Notes: a model not told the origin generated them from the sequence alone. A DNA stretch of 64,000 bases from Limibacter armeniacum (GCF_036880985.1 NZ_JBAJNO010000006.1:148503-212502); one strand, 5' to 3'; shown: positions 32,675 through 42,343, counted from the first letter of the stretch. Made by a program: numbers and translations.

Positions 32675-35600
32675 ATGAATAAAACTATTTCGAAACACCT
32701 GTCTACCTGTTCCTATTGTGGAGTAGGTTGCGGCATTGAAGTAACAAAAGATGCCAAAGGAGCTATTGCTGTCAAGGGAGATGAACAGTATCCTGTCAAT
32801 AAGGGTATGCTCTGCTCTAAGGGGATGAACCTCAACTACGTAGTTCAGAATACAGATGACAGGATTCTTTATCCCCAAATGAGGTGGAGTAAGAGTCACC
32901 CTTTGGAGAGGGTTGACTGGGACACTGCCTTGACGAGGGCTTCGGCCGTGTTTCGTTCCCTTATTCAGCAATACGGACCTGATTCGGTAGGGATGTACGT
33001 TTCAGGTCAGTGTCTGACAGAGGAATATTACATTGCCAACAAGCTGACCAAAGGCTTTTTCGGTACCAATAATATCGATACCAACTCCCGTTTGTGCATG
33101 AGTTCAGCTGTTGTGGGATACAAGAAAACCATTGGTGATGATACCGTACCTATCTGCTATGATGATATTGAATTGGCAGACTGTTTCCTCATTACAGGTG
33201 CTAACCCTGCGTGGTGCCACCCAATCCTATTCAGAAGAATTGAAAAACATAAGGAACTCAATCCTGATGTGAAGATCATTGTGGTTGACCCCCGAAAAAC
33301 ACAAACTTGTTCTTCTGCTGACCTTCATCTGCAGATCAATCCTGGAACAGATACGATGCTGCATCACGCCATTGGTAGGGCTTTGATTGAGAGTGGCAAT
33401 ATTGACCTTGCATTTATTGAAAACCACCTGAACGGCTTTGAGGCTTACAAGGAGAAAGTGCTTAGCCTAACGATGGAAAGCTATGCTCAGGCATGTGGAC
33501 TATCAGTGGAGGATATACTTTCTGCCGCAAGCATGATTGGTGATGCCAAGGGTTTCTTGAGTATGTGGACAATGGGACTGAATCAAAGTGCCAAAGGAAC
33601 AGACAAGAACCTTTCCTTGATCGCTCTGAACCTGATTACAGGACATATCGGAAAGCCTGGCGCTGGACCATTTTCCCTGACAGGTCAACCCAATGCAATG
33701 GGCGGTAGAGAAGTGGGTGGTATGGCAAACCTGTTGGCTGCACACCGTGACTTGCTCAACCCAGAACACCGACAGGAGGTAGCAGACTTTTGGGGAGTAG
33801 ATCAGATTTCACCCAAGCCGGGTTATACCGCAACAGAGATGTTTGAGGCATTGGATAGAGGAGATATGAAGGCTGTATGGATTGTCTGTACCAATCCGAT
33901 GGTCAGTTTACCAGATTCCAATCTGGTAGAAAGGGCGCTTAAAAAAGCTCGATTTGTGATTGTACAGGACATTTCTTACAAGTCAGATACGGTAGCTCTA
34001 GCGGATTTGGTGTTGCCAGCAGCCGGATGGCTTGAGAAAGAGGGAACGATGACCAACTCTGAACGTCGTATCAGTTACCTACCTAAAGTGTTGAATGCTC
34101 CCGGAGAAGCATTGCCAGACTTGGATATTTTCCTTCGGTTTGCCCAAAAAATGGGCTATCATGGCTTTGATTTTAAAGATACAGAGGCGGTTTTCTTAGA
34201 GCATGTTAAGCTTACAGAAGGAACCAATATTGAGATCTCAGGACTGGATTATCAGACTTTAAAAGAAAAGCGTTCGGTACAGTGGCCATATACAAATGGT
34301 AAGCAGCAGGAAAGGTTATTTACAGATAAGCGTTTCTATACACCTGACGGGAAAGCCAATATTTTTCCTGCCGCTGCAACCAATGAACTGGAAAAGTTGA
34401 CACCTGATTTTCCATTGGTACTAACGACCGGACGTATACGAGACCAATGGCATACCATGACTCGGACAGGGAAAGTCAACAGACTCAATACCCATATTGA
34501 TAAACCTTTCCTTGAGATTCATCCTTCAGATGCTGAAGTCAGGAACATCAAGGATGGGGATGTGGTAGAGATCAGTAGCAAAAGAGGAACGGTAAGGGTA
34601 CATGCCCAGTTGACAGACAAGATCAAGGAAGGAGTGGTTTTTTTACCGATGCATTGGGGTAAAATACTGCAACATGATCTGGCAAGAACCAATAACCTTA
34701 CAGACAGACTTCTGGATCCCATATCGAAAGAGCCTGATTTCAAGTATTCAGCTGTTGAGGTTGTTCGCTACAAGAAGCAACCTCAGCGTGTAATTGTGAT
34801 AGGGGCTGGCGCAGCAGCTCACCGTTTCCTGATGACGTACCGGTCACTTAATCAGGAGGATGAAATCCTTGTTTTCTCTAAAGAAGAAATTCCTTTTTAT
34901 GACAGGGTATTGTTACCGGAGTATGTCAATGAAACTTTGACATTTGAGGAATTGCTCAAGTTTAGGAAAGGGGAGTTTGAAGCGCTTAATGCCTCCATTT
35001 ATGTGAGTACGACTATTGAGCGCATAGAAAGAAGCATGAAATTGGTTACTGATGACAGGGGACAGACCTATGCCTACGACAAACTGGTGATTGCTACAGG
35101 AAGTCGGGCGTTTTTACCTCCTGATACACCTATTCATTTACCATGTGTATTCACCATGCGAAGTAAGGCACATGCGGATGCACTGAAGAAATATATCAAT
35201 GGAAAAGGACATGTCGTGATTGTTGGAGGAGGTCTGTTGGGATTGGAGTTGGCTTCAGCATTGAGGGAAATGGAAGTAGAGGTTTCTATCATCCAGTTGG
35301 CTTCCAGACTGATGGAACGGCAACTGGATACCATGGCAAGTAACCTGCTAAGGGAACATGTGGAAGACTTGGGCATACAGGTTTATACCAATGATCAGGT
35401 ACAGGAAGTAGCCTATGACAATATTTCCAAAACAGCGACAGCGCACCTGAAAAGTGGTAAGTCATTGACTTGTGATGCCGTGGTTTATGCCATTGGTACA
35501 AGACCCAATGTAGAAATAGGAAAAGAGGCAGGGTTGACGACAGGCAGAGGACTGGTGGTAAATCCTTACTTGCAAACCTCTGATCCGAATATATTTGCTG

Positions 35601-36181
35601 TAGGTGAAGTAGCGGAGTTTGAACAGAAGCTGAATGGAACGACGGCTGCTGCCGAAGAGATGGCAGATATTATGGCACGTTTTATTGCAGGAGATCGTCT
35701 GAGCCTGTACAGTGGAACTGTTCCGATGAACATCCTTAAATTCTCTACATTTGACTTGTGTTCATTAGGGATAACTGAAATACCAGCCAAGGCTATAGGC
35801 TATGATGAGGTCATCTTACTGGATAAGTCCAAGCGATATTACAAGAAATGTATTATCTATAAAGACAGGTTGGTAGGGGCCGTTTTGATGGGAGACAAGG
35901 CGGAATTTGCTGAGTTTAAGAAACTGATTGGTGGTAGAACAGAGCTGGCAGAGAAAAGGGAACAACTGCTGCGGGCATTTGGAGAGCAGCAACCTGTAAA
36001 AGGGGAATTGGTGTGTAGCTGTGGAAATGTAGGGAAAGGCAATATTGAAGAAGCCATCCAAGGAGGGTGTACCGACTATAAGAAGTTGTGTGAGCAAACG
36101 GGTGCAGGACTGGGTTGTGGAAGTTGTAAGCCCGAAGTGAAGGATATATTGGATGCCTTTATGGTGGCAATACAACCATAA
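32675..36181 (+). CDS. nasA: Assimilatory nitrate reductase fused to NirB-like FAD/NAD(P) module
   Basis: About 1,168 residues, cytoplasmic. Residues 1-680 are a molybdopterin nitrate reductase of the Nas/Nap type: 4Fe-4S ligands Cys12, Cys15, Cys19 (CX2CX3C) and Cys47 (GMLCSKG), and Mo-ligand Cys141 in SRLCMSS. Residues from about 705 to 1,050 are a pyridine-nucleotide/FAD oxidoreductase (VIVIGAGAAAHRF; VIVGGGLLGLELASAL) resembling NirB residues 1-400. The end (about 1,113-1,165) is a BFD-like 2Fe-2S domain (VCSCGNVGKG, GCGSC). The fused module probably draws electrons from NAD(P)H for nitrate reduction, as separate NasB/NasC proteins do in other bacteria. Start: ATG at 32675 or TTG at 32666. 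Followed 34 bases later by the rubredoxin protein. Confidence 0.93.
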   Translation: MNKTISKHLSTCSYCGVGCGIEVTKDAKGAIAVKGDEQYPVNKGMLCSKGMNLNYVVQNTDDRILYPQMRWSKSHPLERVDWDTALTRASAVFRSLIQQYGPDSVGMYVSGQCLTEEYYIANKLTKGFFGTNNIDTNSRLCMSSAVVGYKKTIGDDTVPICYDDIELADCFLITGANPAWCHPILFRRIEKHKELNPDVKIIVVDPRKTQTCSSADLHLQINPGTDTMLHHAIGRALIESGNIDLAFIENHLNGFEAYKEKVLSLTMESYAQACGLSVEDILSAASMIGDAKGFLSMWTMGLNQSAKGTDKNLSLIALNLITGHIGKPGAGPFSLTGQPNAMGGREVGGMANLLAAHRDLLNPEHRQEVADFWGVDQISPKPGYTATEMFEALDRGDMKAVWIVCTNPMVSLPDSNLVERALKKARFVIVQDISYKSDTVALADLVLPAAGWLEKEGTMTNSERRISYLPKVLNAPGEALPDLDIFLRFAQKMGYHGFDFKDTEAVFLEHVKLTEGTNIEISGLDYQTLKEKRSVQWPYTNGKQQERLFTDKRFYTPDGKANIFPAAATNELEKLTPDFPLVLTTGRIRDQWHTMTRTGKVNRLNTHIDKPFLEIHPSDAEVRNIKDGDVVEISSKRGTVRVHAQLTDKIKEGVVFLPMHWGKILQHDLARTNNLTDRLLDPISKEPDFKYSAVEVVRYKKQPQRVIVIGAGAAAHRFLMTYRSLNQEDEILVFSKEEIPFYDRVLLPEYVNETLTFEELLKFRKGEFEALNASIYVSTTIERIERSMKLVTDDRGQTYAYDKLVIATGSRAFLPPDTPIHLPCVFTMRSKAHADALKKYINGKGHVVIVGGGLLGLELASALREMEVEVSIIQLASRLMERQLDTMASNLLREHVEDLGIQVYTNDQVQEVAYDNISKTATAHLKSGKSLTCDAVVYAIGTRPNVEIGKEAGLTTGRGLVVNPYLQTSDPNIFAVGEVAEFEQKLNGTTAAAEEMADIMARFIAGDRLSLYSGTVPMNILKFSTFDLCSLGITEIPAKAIGYDEVILLDKSKRYYKKCIIYKDRLVGAVLMGDKAEFAEFKKLIGGRTELAEKREQLLRAFGEQQPVKGELVCSCGNVGKGNIEEAIQGGCTDYKKLCEQTGAGLGCGSCKPEVKDILDAFMVAIQP

Positions 36182-36215
36182 TTTTTTGATGAAAAAGCAA
36201 AAATGACAGCTAAAT

Positions 36216-37658
36216 ATGGGCAATCAAATTCAAAAAAGAGACCTGATTAGGGTATTTGTAAAAGGAGGAATCATCTCTCCAGGTGACTTGCTTAAGATCG
36301 TACTGACAGCAGAAGAGTTGGGAGCAAGTCATGTACATTTCGGCTCCCGTCAGGATATCCTATTTCCGGTTGCAGAGAAGAAAAGGGATACACTGGAAAC
36401 CACATTCCGTTCCATTCAAACCCAATATGACAGTGAGGAAGAAGGCTTTCAGAATGTCGTTAGCTCCTATACGGCACTGGATGTGATGGCATCTACCTCG
36501 TGGCTGGCACCCCATATGTACCATTATATTCTGGATACTTTTGAATACCAACCCTCTATCAAAATCAATATTGTTGACCCTGCTCAGTCAATGGTACCCC
36601 TTTTTACAGGGCAGGTAAACTTTGTGGCATCTGAAAATGAAAATTACTGGTATTGCTATATCAGGAGGTCAGATCAGGACAATGGATTGTGGAAATGCCC
36701 AAAGCTGATTTACAGTTATGACTTGGTCAAGTTGGCGCATTATATTGAGCAACAGCAATTATTGGATTGCGCTGACAACTGGGACATTCTTTGGGAAAAA
36801 ATTGAGGCAACAGTTCAGTTAAATACGATTCGTATTACACATGATTTGAAAATGCCTTCTGATCCTTTTCCTTATTATGAAGGGATGAACAGGATGAATG
36901 ATGGAAAATATTGGTTGGGGCTTTACTGGCGTAACAATCGCTACGATATCTCATTTCTGAAAGTCATGTGCCTGCTATGTCAGGAAACCAAAATTGGGAA
37001 AATTAGCCTTACACCTTGGAAGTCATTCCTGATCAAAGGTATTGACCGAAGTGAACGTATCACATGGGAAAAACTGCTTGGTAAATTTGGGTTGAATGTT
37101 CGTCACTCATCTCTGGAGCTGAACTGGCATTTGCCCGTCTTGAATGAGGATGCCTTGTCGCTGAAAAACTTCCTTGTTAGGGCATTGGACAAGCAAGATA
37201 TCAGTACATATGGGTTGACTTTTACTGTGAAGTCAGGTCCTCAAATTCTCTTTACAACAGTGGTGATCGAGCGAAACGAGCAGGATGAAAACTGGATGAA
37301 TGATACTTACAATATCCTGTATGCAAAGGACTTTAACCCTAATAATGCAGAGTACTTGTACTACGCCAAGGATGTAAGGAAAGAGATACTTCCCGCCTTG
37401 ATGATTGAGGTAAGCCGTATGTACTATGAGCAGATGGATACCAGTGGTGCCATTTTTAATAAGGACAATGCTGATGAGAAAAAGGTAAAACTCATTTACC
37501 AATGTCCTAACTGCCTGACGGTATATGATGAGCAGTTTGGTGATCCAGAGCAGCAAGTCAAGAAAGGAACGCTATTTATGATGTTGCCTGATGACTATTC
37601 CTGTAGTGTATGTGGTAGTCCTAAGAGTACTTTTATAGAGAGGGCAGGAGAAAATTGA
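36216..37658 (+). CDS. Pseudo nitrite/sulfite-reductase fold protein with C-terminal rubredoxin
   Basis: 480 residues, no signal peptide. Residues 1-180 resemble a sulfite/nitrite reductase: the half domain (GGIISPGDLLKIVLTAEEL, then GASHVHFGSRQDILFP), then NVVSSYTALDV and KINIVDPAQSMVPLFTGQVN where active enzymes have the two cluster-binding Cys motifs. Those cysteines are absent, so no sirohaem/4Fe-4S site is expected. A second half domain lies near 225-310 (IGKISLTPWKSFLIKGI). Residues 427-478 are a complete rubredoxin: Cys430-P-N-Cys433 and Cys463-S-V-Cys466, with the 29-residue interval between pairs found in canonical rubredoxin and the conserved YDEQFGDP loop. Directly follows the nitrate reductase, so it is probably an electron carrier or docking partner of NasA or NirBD. 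Exact role unknown. Confidence 0.75.
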   Translation: MGNQIQKRDLIRVFVKGGIISPGDLLKIVLTAEELGASHVHFGSRQDILFPVAEKKRDTLETTFRSIQTQYDSEEEGFQNVVSSYTALDVMASTSWLAPHMYHYILDTFEYQPSIKINIVDPAQSMVPLFTGQVNFVASENENYWYCYIRRSDQDNGLWKCPKLIYSYDLVKLAHYIEQQQLLDCADNWDILWEKIEATVQLNTIRITHDLKMPSDPFPYYEGMNRMNDGKYWLGLYWRNNRYDISFLKVMCLLCQETKIGKISLTPWKSFLIKGIDRSERITWEKLLGKFGLNVRHSSLELNWHLPVLNEDALSLKNFLVRALDKQDISTYGLTFTVKSGPQILFTTVVIERNEQDENWMNDTYNILYAKDFNPNNAEYLYYAKDVRKEILPALMIEVSRMYYEQMDTSGAIFNKDNADEKKVKLIYQCPNCLTVYDEQFGDPEQQVKKGTLFMMLPDDYSCSVCGSPKSTFIERAGEN

Positions 37659-37662
37659 AATT

Positions 37663-37712
37663 AAAAACATGAGTCACAACCGAAATACGATTCAGAATGA
37701 CTCATGTTTTTT
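37663..37712. terminator. Bidirectional terminator at end of the nitrate cluster
   Basis: Stem AAAAACATGAGTC/GACTCATGTTTTT with a 23-nt loop between convergent genes; T-run on both strands. Confidence 0.8.
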
Positions 37713-37722
37713 ATTTTGCAGA

Positions 37723-38652
37723 CTACCCTTTCAAAAATGCTTTCACTGCATTACTCCATGCATCTTGGTATTGAATGAGGTAATTCTCATGTCCGGCAAG
37801 TGGGAATGTAACCAATTCTTTATTGCCCTTGAGGTTTGAATAGATAGCATCGATCTCCGGTCTGCTCACCTTTACATCCTTTTCACCATACATCAGCAGA
37901 GTCGGACAGTTGATACTGTTGGCGTATTCTACAGGGTTATGTCCAAATGCCCAAAAGCCATTCTGAACGCCACCCCAAAACATCAAAAAGCTTGCAAGAG
38001 GTACTTCAGGGATTTTTACAGTTCTGAACCTTGCACACACTGTCTCATACATTGTTCCGAATGGGCATTCTATCATAATACCTTTAGGAGCAATATCGTA
38101 GTCATGGATCGCTTTCATAATAGCAACTGCGCCCATGGAAGTCCCAAAAAGATAGATGTCCTCTTCACCTTGCAGCTGAAGATAGTCCATACATGATTTC
38201 ACCTGAAAGGCTTCCTTGTAACCGATGGTAGTTTGGTTGCCCTCAGAGCCTCCCGAACCCATAAAATCTACAAGGAAGACACTGTACCCTTGGTTCAGGA
38301 AGATGGTAGCTTTATCAAGCATCTGTGATTTGCTTCCTCCAAACCCATGAAAAATGGCCACTGTACCTTTAGGGTTTTCAGCCTTGATTAGCCAGCATTC
38401 CAAATCCTTGTTGCTGGAAATGATCACTTCTTCAAAAGGTTGGGTGGGTAATACATCACTTACAGGTCTTGGGTTGTCAAAACCAATAAAGATGGTTTTA
38501 AGTTTTTCAGCAAAGGTCAATCCTTTAAATGAGGTAACCTGTTTGGCATCACTGCTAGCATAGTGGGTAAACTTATACGATTGTGCGATTGCCAGAATAT
38601 TGATAAGGACAAATAATCCAATCAGAGAGTAAAAGATTTTTTTGAAGTTCAT
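37723..38652 (-). CDS. Alpha/beta hydrolase, membrane-anchored
   Basis: 309 residues. An N-terminal helix (FFYSLIGLFVLINILAIAQS region) anchors or exports it. The alpha/beta hydrolase fold shows the oxyanion region HGFGGSKSQML, nucleophile elbow GTSMGA, acid in GEKDVKVS and catalytic His in AGHENYL. Members act as serine esterases or peptidases; substrate unknown. Monocistronic, convergent with the nitrate cluster. Confidence 0.82.
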   Translation of the reverse strand: MNFKKIFYSLIGLFVLINILAIAQSYKFTHYASSDAKQVTSFKGLTFAEKLKTIFIGFDNPRPVSDVLPTQPFEEVIISSNKDLECWLIKAENPKGTVAIFHGFGGSKSQMLDKATIFLNQGYSVFLVDFMGSGGSEGNQTTIGYKEAFQVKSCMDYLQLQGEEDIYLFGTSMGAVAIMKAIHDYDIAPKGIMIECPFGTMYETVCARFRTVKIPEVPLASFLMFWGGVQNGFWAFGHNPVEYANSINCPTLLMYGEKDVKVSRPEIDAIYSNLKGNKELVTFPLAGHENYLIQYQDAWSNAVKAFLKG

Positions 38653-38966
38653 TTTTTAGTCAGTCACGATTTATTTTTAGCCTGAGACAGGCATTGAAAA
38701 AGTAAATTTTTAAAAAGTCGATATAAATAATAAGTCTGGCAATTTAGTGATTTAGATCTAACCTTATATTATCAAAATGGGTATTGGGTGATAAAATCAA
38801 CTGAAACCTGACCAGATAGGTAGTGATAATTTTTTGTGAATATAATCAGGCGTTTGAGAATTGTGTAGACAAATTTTAGGAATGCACTTTTGAGTTGTGA
38901 AGCTAGATGGCATGATTAGTGAAGTATGGGAAGTGATGGTATTTTTAGTTTAACAGCAAGCCAAGT
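38653..38966. other. Intergenic region between divergent genes
   Basis: AT-rich, 314 bp. It must hold promoters for the hydrolase (minus) and the DUF4272 gene (plus). No repeat, RNA or extra gene was recognised. Confidence 0.5.
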
Positions 38967-39731
38967 ATGAGAAAGTTTTTATTTGCTAACTTTTTTTGGG
39001 TAATCGCCTGTACTTCAGTGTTTTCACAAAATGAAGATACGTCTACAGAAAAAGAGCGTGTGATTGAAGAAAAAGAATTTTCAGATGAAACTGCTAATCA
39101 GGTAGATAGGAAACAAAAGTCTTTGGACTATTGCAAACAGCATGGTATTCCTACAGCTGATCATCTAAAGAAGATAAAAGAAGAAGATCAAGTAGTACTT
39201 AGAACGAAAGAGGAAATAGTGAATAGAGCTTTGGCTTTATGTTATATTGGACTTAAGAGTGAAGGTATAGAAGACTCTTATTTGACCACATTCGAAAGTA
39301 AATATAACCTCTTGCCGTATCTGACACCTGTGGAGACGACGTTTGTGGAGAGTGAAAGCCCAAGCGTGCAGCAGGTCGAGAATGCCAACTGGCGATATGA
39401 GAGCCTACATTTATTACTCTGGACATTAGGTTATATCGATACACTTTCTTTCCCTGAAGAAAAGAGCGATGTATCTGCTAACGTAAAGATTGTTTTTGAA
39501 AAGACGAGAGAGGAGCTTATTCAACAAGCAAAGTTGAGAACAAAAGAAGAAATTCTGGATCAGGCTGATCTTTATTACCGAGTTCATTGGGCATGTGTGG
39601 ATGCTGGAGTGAAAAATCAACCAGTGCCAGCCAATCTGAATGCCAATGTGGTTTATGAAAGACATTATAGCCTTAATTGGTTGATCAGATATATGGAACT
39701 TGATTGGGATAACGATTTGACGGATATCTAA
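38967..39731 (+). CDS. DUF4272 protein, secreted
   Basis: 254 residues. A signal peptide (to about residue 21, SVFSQ) is followed by a DUF4272 domain: LDYCKQHGIPTADHLKKI, then RTKEEIVNRALALCYIGLKS, then the core WRYESLHLLLWTLGYIDTLS followed by Phe-Pro. Acidic overall. Function of the family is unknown. The RTKEEI segment occurs twice (near 74 and near 198). Ends at a strong terminator. Confidence 0.7.
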   Translation: MRKFLFANFFWVIACTSVFSQNEDTSTEKERVIEEKEFSDETANQVDRKQKSLDYCKQHGIPTADHLKKIKEEDQVVLRTKEEIVNRALALCYIGLKSEGIEDSYLTTFESKYNLLPYLTPVETTFVESESPSVQQVENANWRYESLHLLLWTLGYIDTLSFPEEKSDVSANVKIVFEKTREELIQQAKLRTKEEILDQADLYYRVHWACVDAGVKNQPVPANLNANVVYERHYSLNWLIRYMELDWDNDLTDI

Positions 39732-39754
39732 AAATATGTTGATCTTAAATAATT

Positions 39755-39788
39755 AAAAGCAGTTTCTTAACTAGAAACTGCTTTTTTT
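39755..39788 (+). terminator. Terminator after the DUF4272 gene
   Basis: Perfect stem AAAAGCAGTTTCT/AGAAACTGCTTTT with a 5-nt loop and a T-run of seven to eight. Confidence 0.9.
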
Positions 39789-39853
39789 ATTTGAAAATTA
39801 AATAGCTTGTGATTAGCTACATTATTTTTATAAAATCTTAATCTCTCAGTAAG

Positions 39854-40231
39854 ATGGAAGATCAAAAGAACATAATTGAAAGGTATATACAAGCTTATAA
39901 TAAGTTTGATATAAATGGAATGATACAGTTCTTGCATACCGATATTGAGTTTGAAAATATATCGGGAGGGGAAACCGATACAGCAACAAAAGGAATAGCA
40001 GCTTTTAAGGAATTGGCAGAGGCTTCAAAGCAATATTTTGTTGAGAGACATCAATCTGTTACATCATGGAAGTTTGAAGAGGATAAGGTGACAGTTCAAA
40101 TAGATTATCACGGAATATTGGCAATGGACCTGCCTAGCGGTGCAAAAAAGGGGGATGCGATCACAATGATAGGTCAGTCTGTATTTACCTTTAAGGATGG
40201 ATTGATTGTGAAAATTCAAGACATAAGCTAA
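39854..40231 (+). CDS. NTF2-like (SnoaL) family protein
   Basis: 125 residues, cytoplasmic. Start of the NTF2-like cone fold: RYIQAYNKFDINGMIQFLH, then DIEFENISGG and the later strands VTVQIDYHGI and QSVFTFKDGLIVKIQDIS. Proteins of this type are small isomerase, hydrolase or ligand-binding folds; nothing indicates which. Monocistronic. Confidence 0.72.
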   Translation: MEDQKNIIERYIQAYNKFDINGMIQFLHTDIEFENISGGETDTATKGIAAFKELAEASKQYFVERHQSVTSWKFEEDKVTVQIDYHGILAMDLPSGAKKGDAITMIGQSVFTFKDGLIVKIQDIS

Positions 40232-40562
40232 AAAACACACGCACATAACACAAAAGGGAACATAAGACTCTCTTTTTGATGTATTCCCTCTAAAAACCAA
40301 AATAATAATACTATCAGTAGGCTATTTGGTTTTATTTTGTGTTAAAATAATTTAATTTAACGCCGGAATAATTATACCTATCAAGTTGTTGGCTACCGGT
40401 AATATTTTGGTTGGTCATTTACTTGCTTAACTTCTTTTTTCAGGGTGGGGAAAGATTGAAGTTCCATATCAAATGGTACTGATGGGGCAGCACGCTGAAA
40501 TACTTTCAACTAATCATGTTTATTTTTAATCTTATACACTCCATGTATAAGGGCATTTTGAT
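40232..40562. other. Intergenic region before the DUF6377 regulator
   Basis: 331 bp, AT-rich. A weak hairpin (AGGGAA with TTCCCT) lies at about 40254-40290 and may end the preceding gene. A small hairpin CTTATACA-ctcca-TGTATAAG lies at 40531-40551, just before the start of the next gene. No gene seen. Confidence 0.5.
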
Positions 40563-42176
40563 ATGAGGGATATGTCTTGGCGATTAGGTTTGGTGCATAT
40601 ATTCGGCTTTTTGTGTCTTTTTAGTTTTGCACAAGCTGAATCGGGAATTGAGCAGCTCGATGAAATTTTGTCTAAAAAAGAATTTTACGAGCAGCAAAAA
40701 CTGGAAAGAATTAAAAAACTTAAGAGACAACTTTCTGTCAATCAAGGAGCGTCATTAAGAGCAAAATTTGACCTGAACAACAAGCTGTATCAGGAGTATA
40801 AAAGCTTTGTTTTTGATTCAGCTTTCCAGTACAGCAATAGGCTGATTGATATCAGTTACCAATTAAATGATGAGTCACTTATTGGTTACGCAAAAATAAA
40901 CCTCGGTTTTACCCTACTTTCTTCAGGGATGTTTAAGGAAGCCTTTGATACCTTAAACTCTGTGCAGGTAAATGCACTTCCCGATACGACCAAGATCGAT
41001 TATTATGCCTTGATGGCTCGTATGCTCTACGATATTTCTGATTACAATCAGGACCAGCATTACTCACCTGAGTATATCAAAAAGGCAGATGTATATGTTG
41101 ATTTTGCGACCAATCTGGCTGACCCTGACTCTTATCATTATCTATACCTTACTGGACTTAGAGACCTGAGAGAGGGGCGTACCGATGATGCTATTCGGAT
41201 ACTGAACAGGTTATTGGAATCGAATCCAAATTTGGGTGGACAGAAATTTGCAATTACGGCTGCTACCTTGAGTTTCCTTTACCTAAAAATGGATGATACA
41301 GCAAAGGCGATAGCACTTTTGGAACAGGCATCCGTTTCAGATATCAAGCATGCAATTAAGGAAACATCTGCGATGACGAGTTTGGCTCAGCTGCTTTACA
41401 AGACAGGTGATATAGAGAAAGCATACGAGTATATCAATGAGTCAATGGAGGATGCCAAATACTACGGGGCAAAGCAACGTATGAGTGAGGTGGGTAAGAT
41501 ATTTCCTGTTATTTCTTCCTCAAAATTGAACAGTGAAGAGGCACGTAGTAGGGATTTGCTGCATTTTTCAATCATTGTAGGTGTACTGACTTTGATTATT
41601 TTGTGCTTTGCGATCATTACGGTTTTTCAAAAGAGAAGGATCAGCCAAAGAGAAGTAACGATCAAGGAAAACAATAGCATGCTGAGAAAAACCAATGAGC
41701 AGCTTTTTGAGGCAAATACCATCAAGGATGAGTACTTGGGCTTTTATCTGGAGTTGCCATTTCAGTATTTGGGTAAGCTTGACCACATCAAGGATTCAAT
41801 CGAAACCAAACTGACAGGTCCACAGTATAAGGAGATTCGCTATATTCTCAGCAAGGTTGATCAGGTGAAAGAAAAGCAGAAACTGTTGCAGAACTTCGAT
41901 AAGTCATTTATTAAAATCTTCCCGAATTTCATTGAGCAATTTAACCAACTGTTTGATGAAGACCACCAGTTTGTACCTCATAAGGATGAAATACTTTGTA
42001 CTGAAATCAGACTCTTTGCTTTGATCCGAATCGGGATAAAGGACAGTGACAGGTTAGCCAATATATTGGGTTACTCGGTAAACACGATATATGCCTACAA
42101 GAATAGAATCAAGAACCAATCCTATATTCCCAACAATGAATTTGAGGCACATGTAATGGAGATAAATGCCAATTGA
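40563..42176 (+). CDS. TPR regulator of the DUF6377 type
   Basis: 537 residues. Signal peptide to about residue 21 (FAQAES), TPR-like helices at about 60-310 (NNKLYQEYKSFVFDSAFQYS is the typical opening of DUF6377 proteins), one membrane helix at about 335-355 (FSIIVGVLTLIILCFAIITVF), a coiled coil, and a cytoplasmic C terminus ending in a LuxR-like HTH (DSDRLANILGYSVNTIYAYK). The architecture resembles the 599-residue regulator at the left of the window. Target genes unknown. Confidence 0.8.
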   Translation: MRDMSWRLGLVHIFGFLCLFSFAQAESGIEQLDEILSKKEFYEQQKLERIKKLKRQLSVNQGASLRAKFDLNNKLYQEYKSFVFDSAFQYSNRLIDISYQLNDESLIGYAKINLGFTLLSSGMFKEAFDTLNSVQVNALPDTTKIDYYALMARMLYDISDYNQDQHYSPEYIKKADVYVDFATNLADPDSYHYLYLTGLRDLREGRTDDAIRILNRLLESNPNLGGQKFAITAATLSFLYLKMDDTAKAIALLEQASVSDIKHAIKETSAMTSLAQLLYKTGDIEKAYEYINESMEDAKYYGAKQRMSEVGKIFPVISSSKLNSEEARSRDLLHFSIIVGVLTLIILCFAIITVFQKRRISQREVTIKENNSMLRKTNEQLFEANTIKDEYLGFYLELPFQYLGKLDHIKDSIETKLTGPQYKEIRYILSKVDQVKEKQKLLQNFDKSFIKIFPNFIEQFNQLFDEDHQFVPHKDEILCTEIRLFALIRIGIKDSDRLANILGYSVNTIYAYKNRIKNQSYIPNNEFEAHVMEINAN

Positions 42177-42204
42177 TGCAGTAATCAAAAGAAGTTTTTT
42201 GCCT

Positions 42205-42245
42205 AAAAATCCGTTTTAGTGTCCTTGCTGAAACGGATTTTTTTA
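42205..42245 (+). terminator. Terminator after the DUF6377 regulator
   Basis: AAAAATCCGTTT pairs with AAACGGATTTTT across a 14-nt loop, then a T-run. Confidence 0.88.
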
Positions 42246-42343
42246 TGCTGGTAATCATCAGATAGTGAGTGAAATATGACTTTTAATATTCCACTCCTTT
42301 CTGTTCTTCCAAAATATATTTACGCATTTTTATTTGTAAATTA

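Noticed and set aside
36216..37658. Annotation as an active nitrite or sulfite reductase
   Set aside because: The cysteines that bind the 4Fe-4S/sirohaem site are missing; only the rubredoxin ligands are intact.
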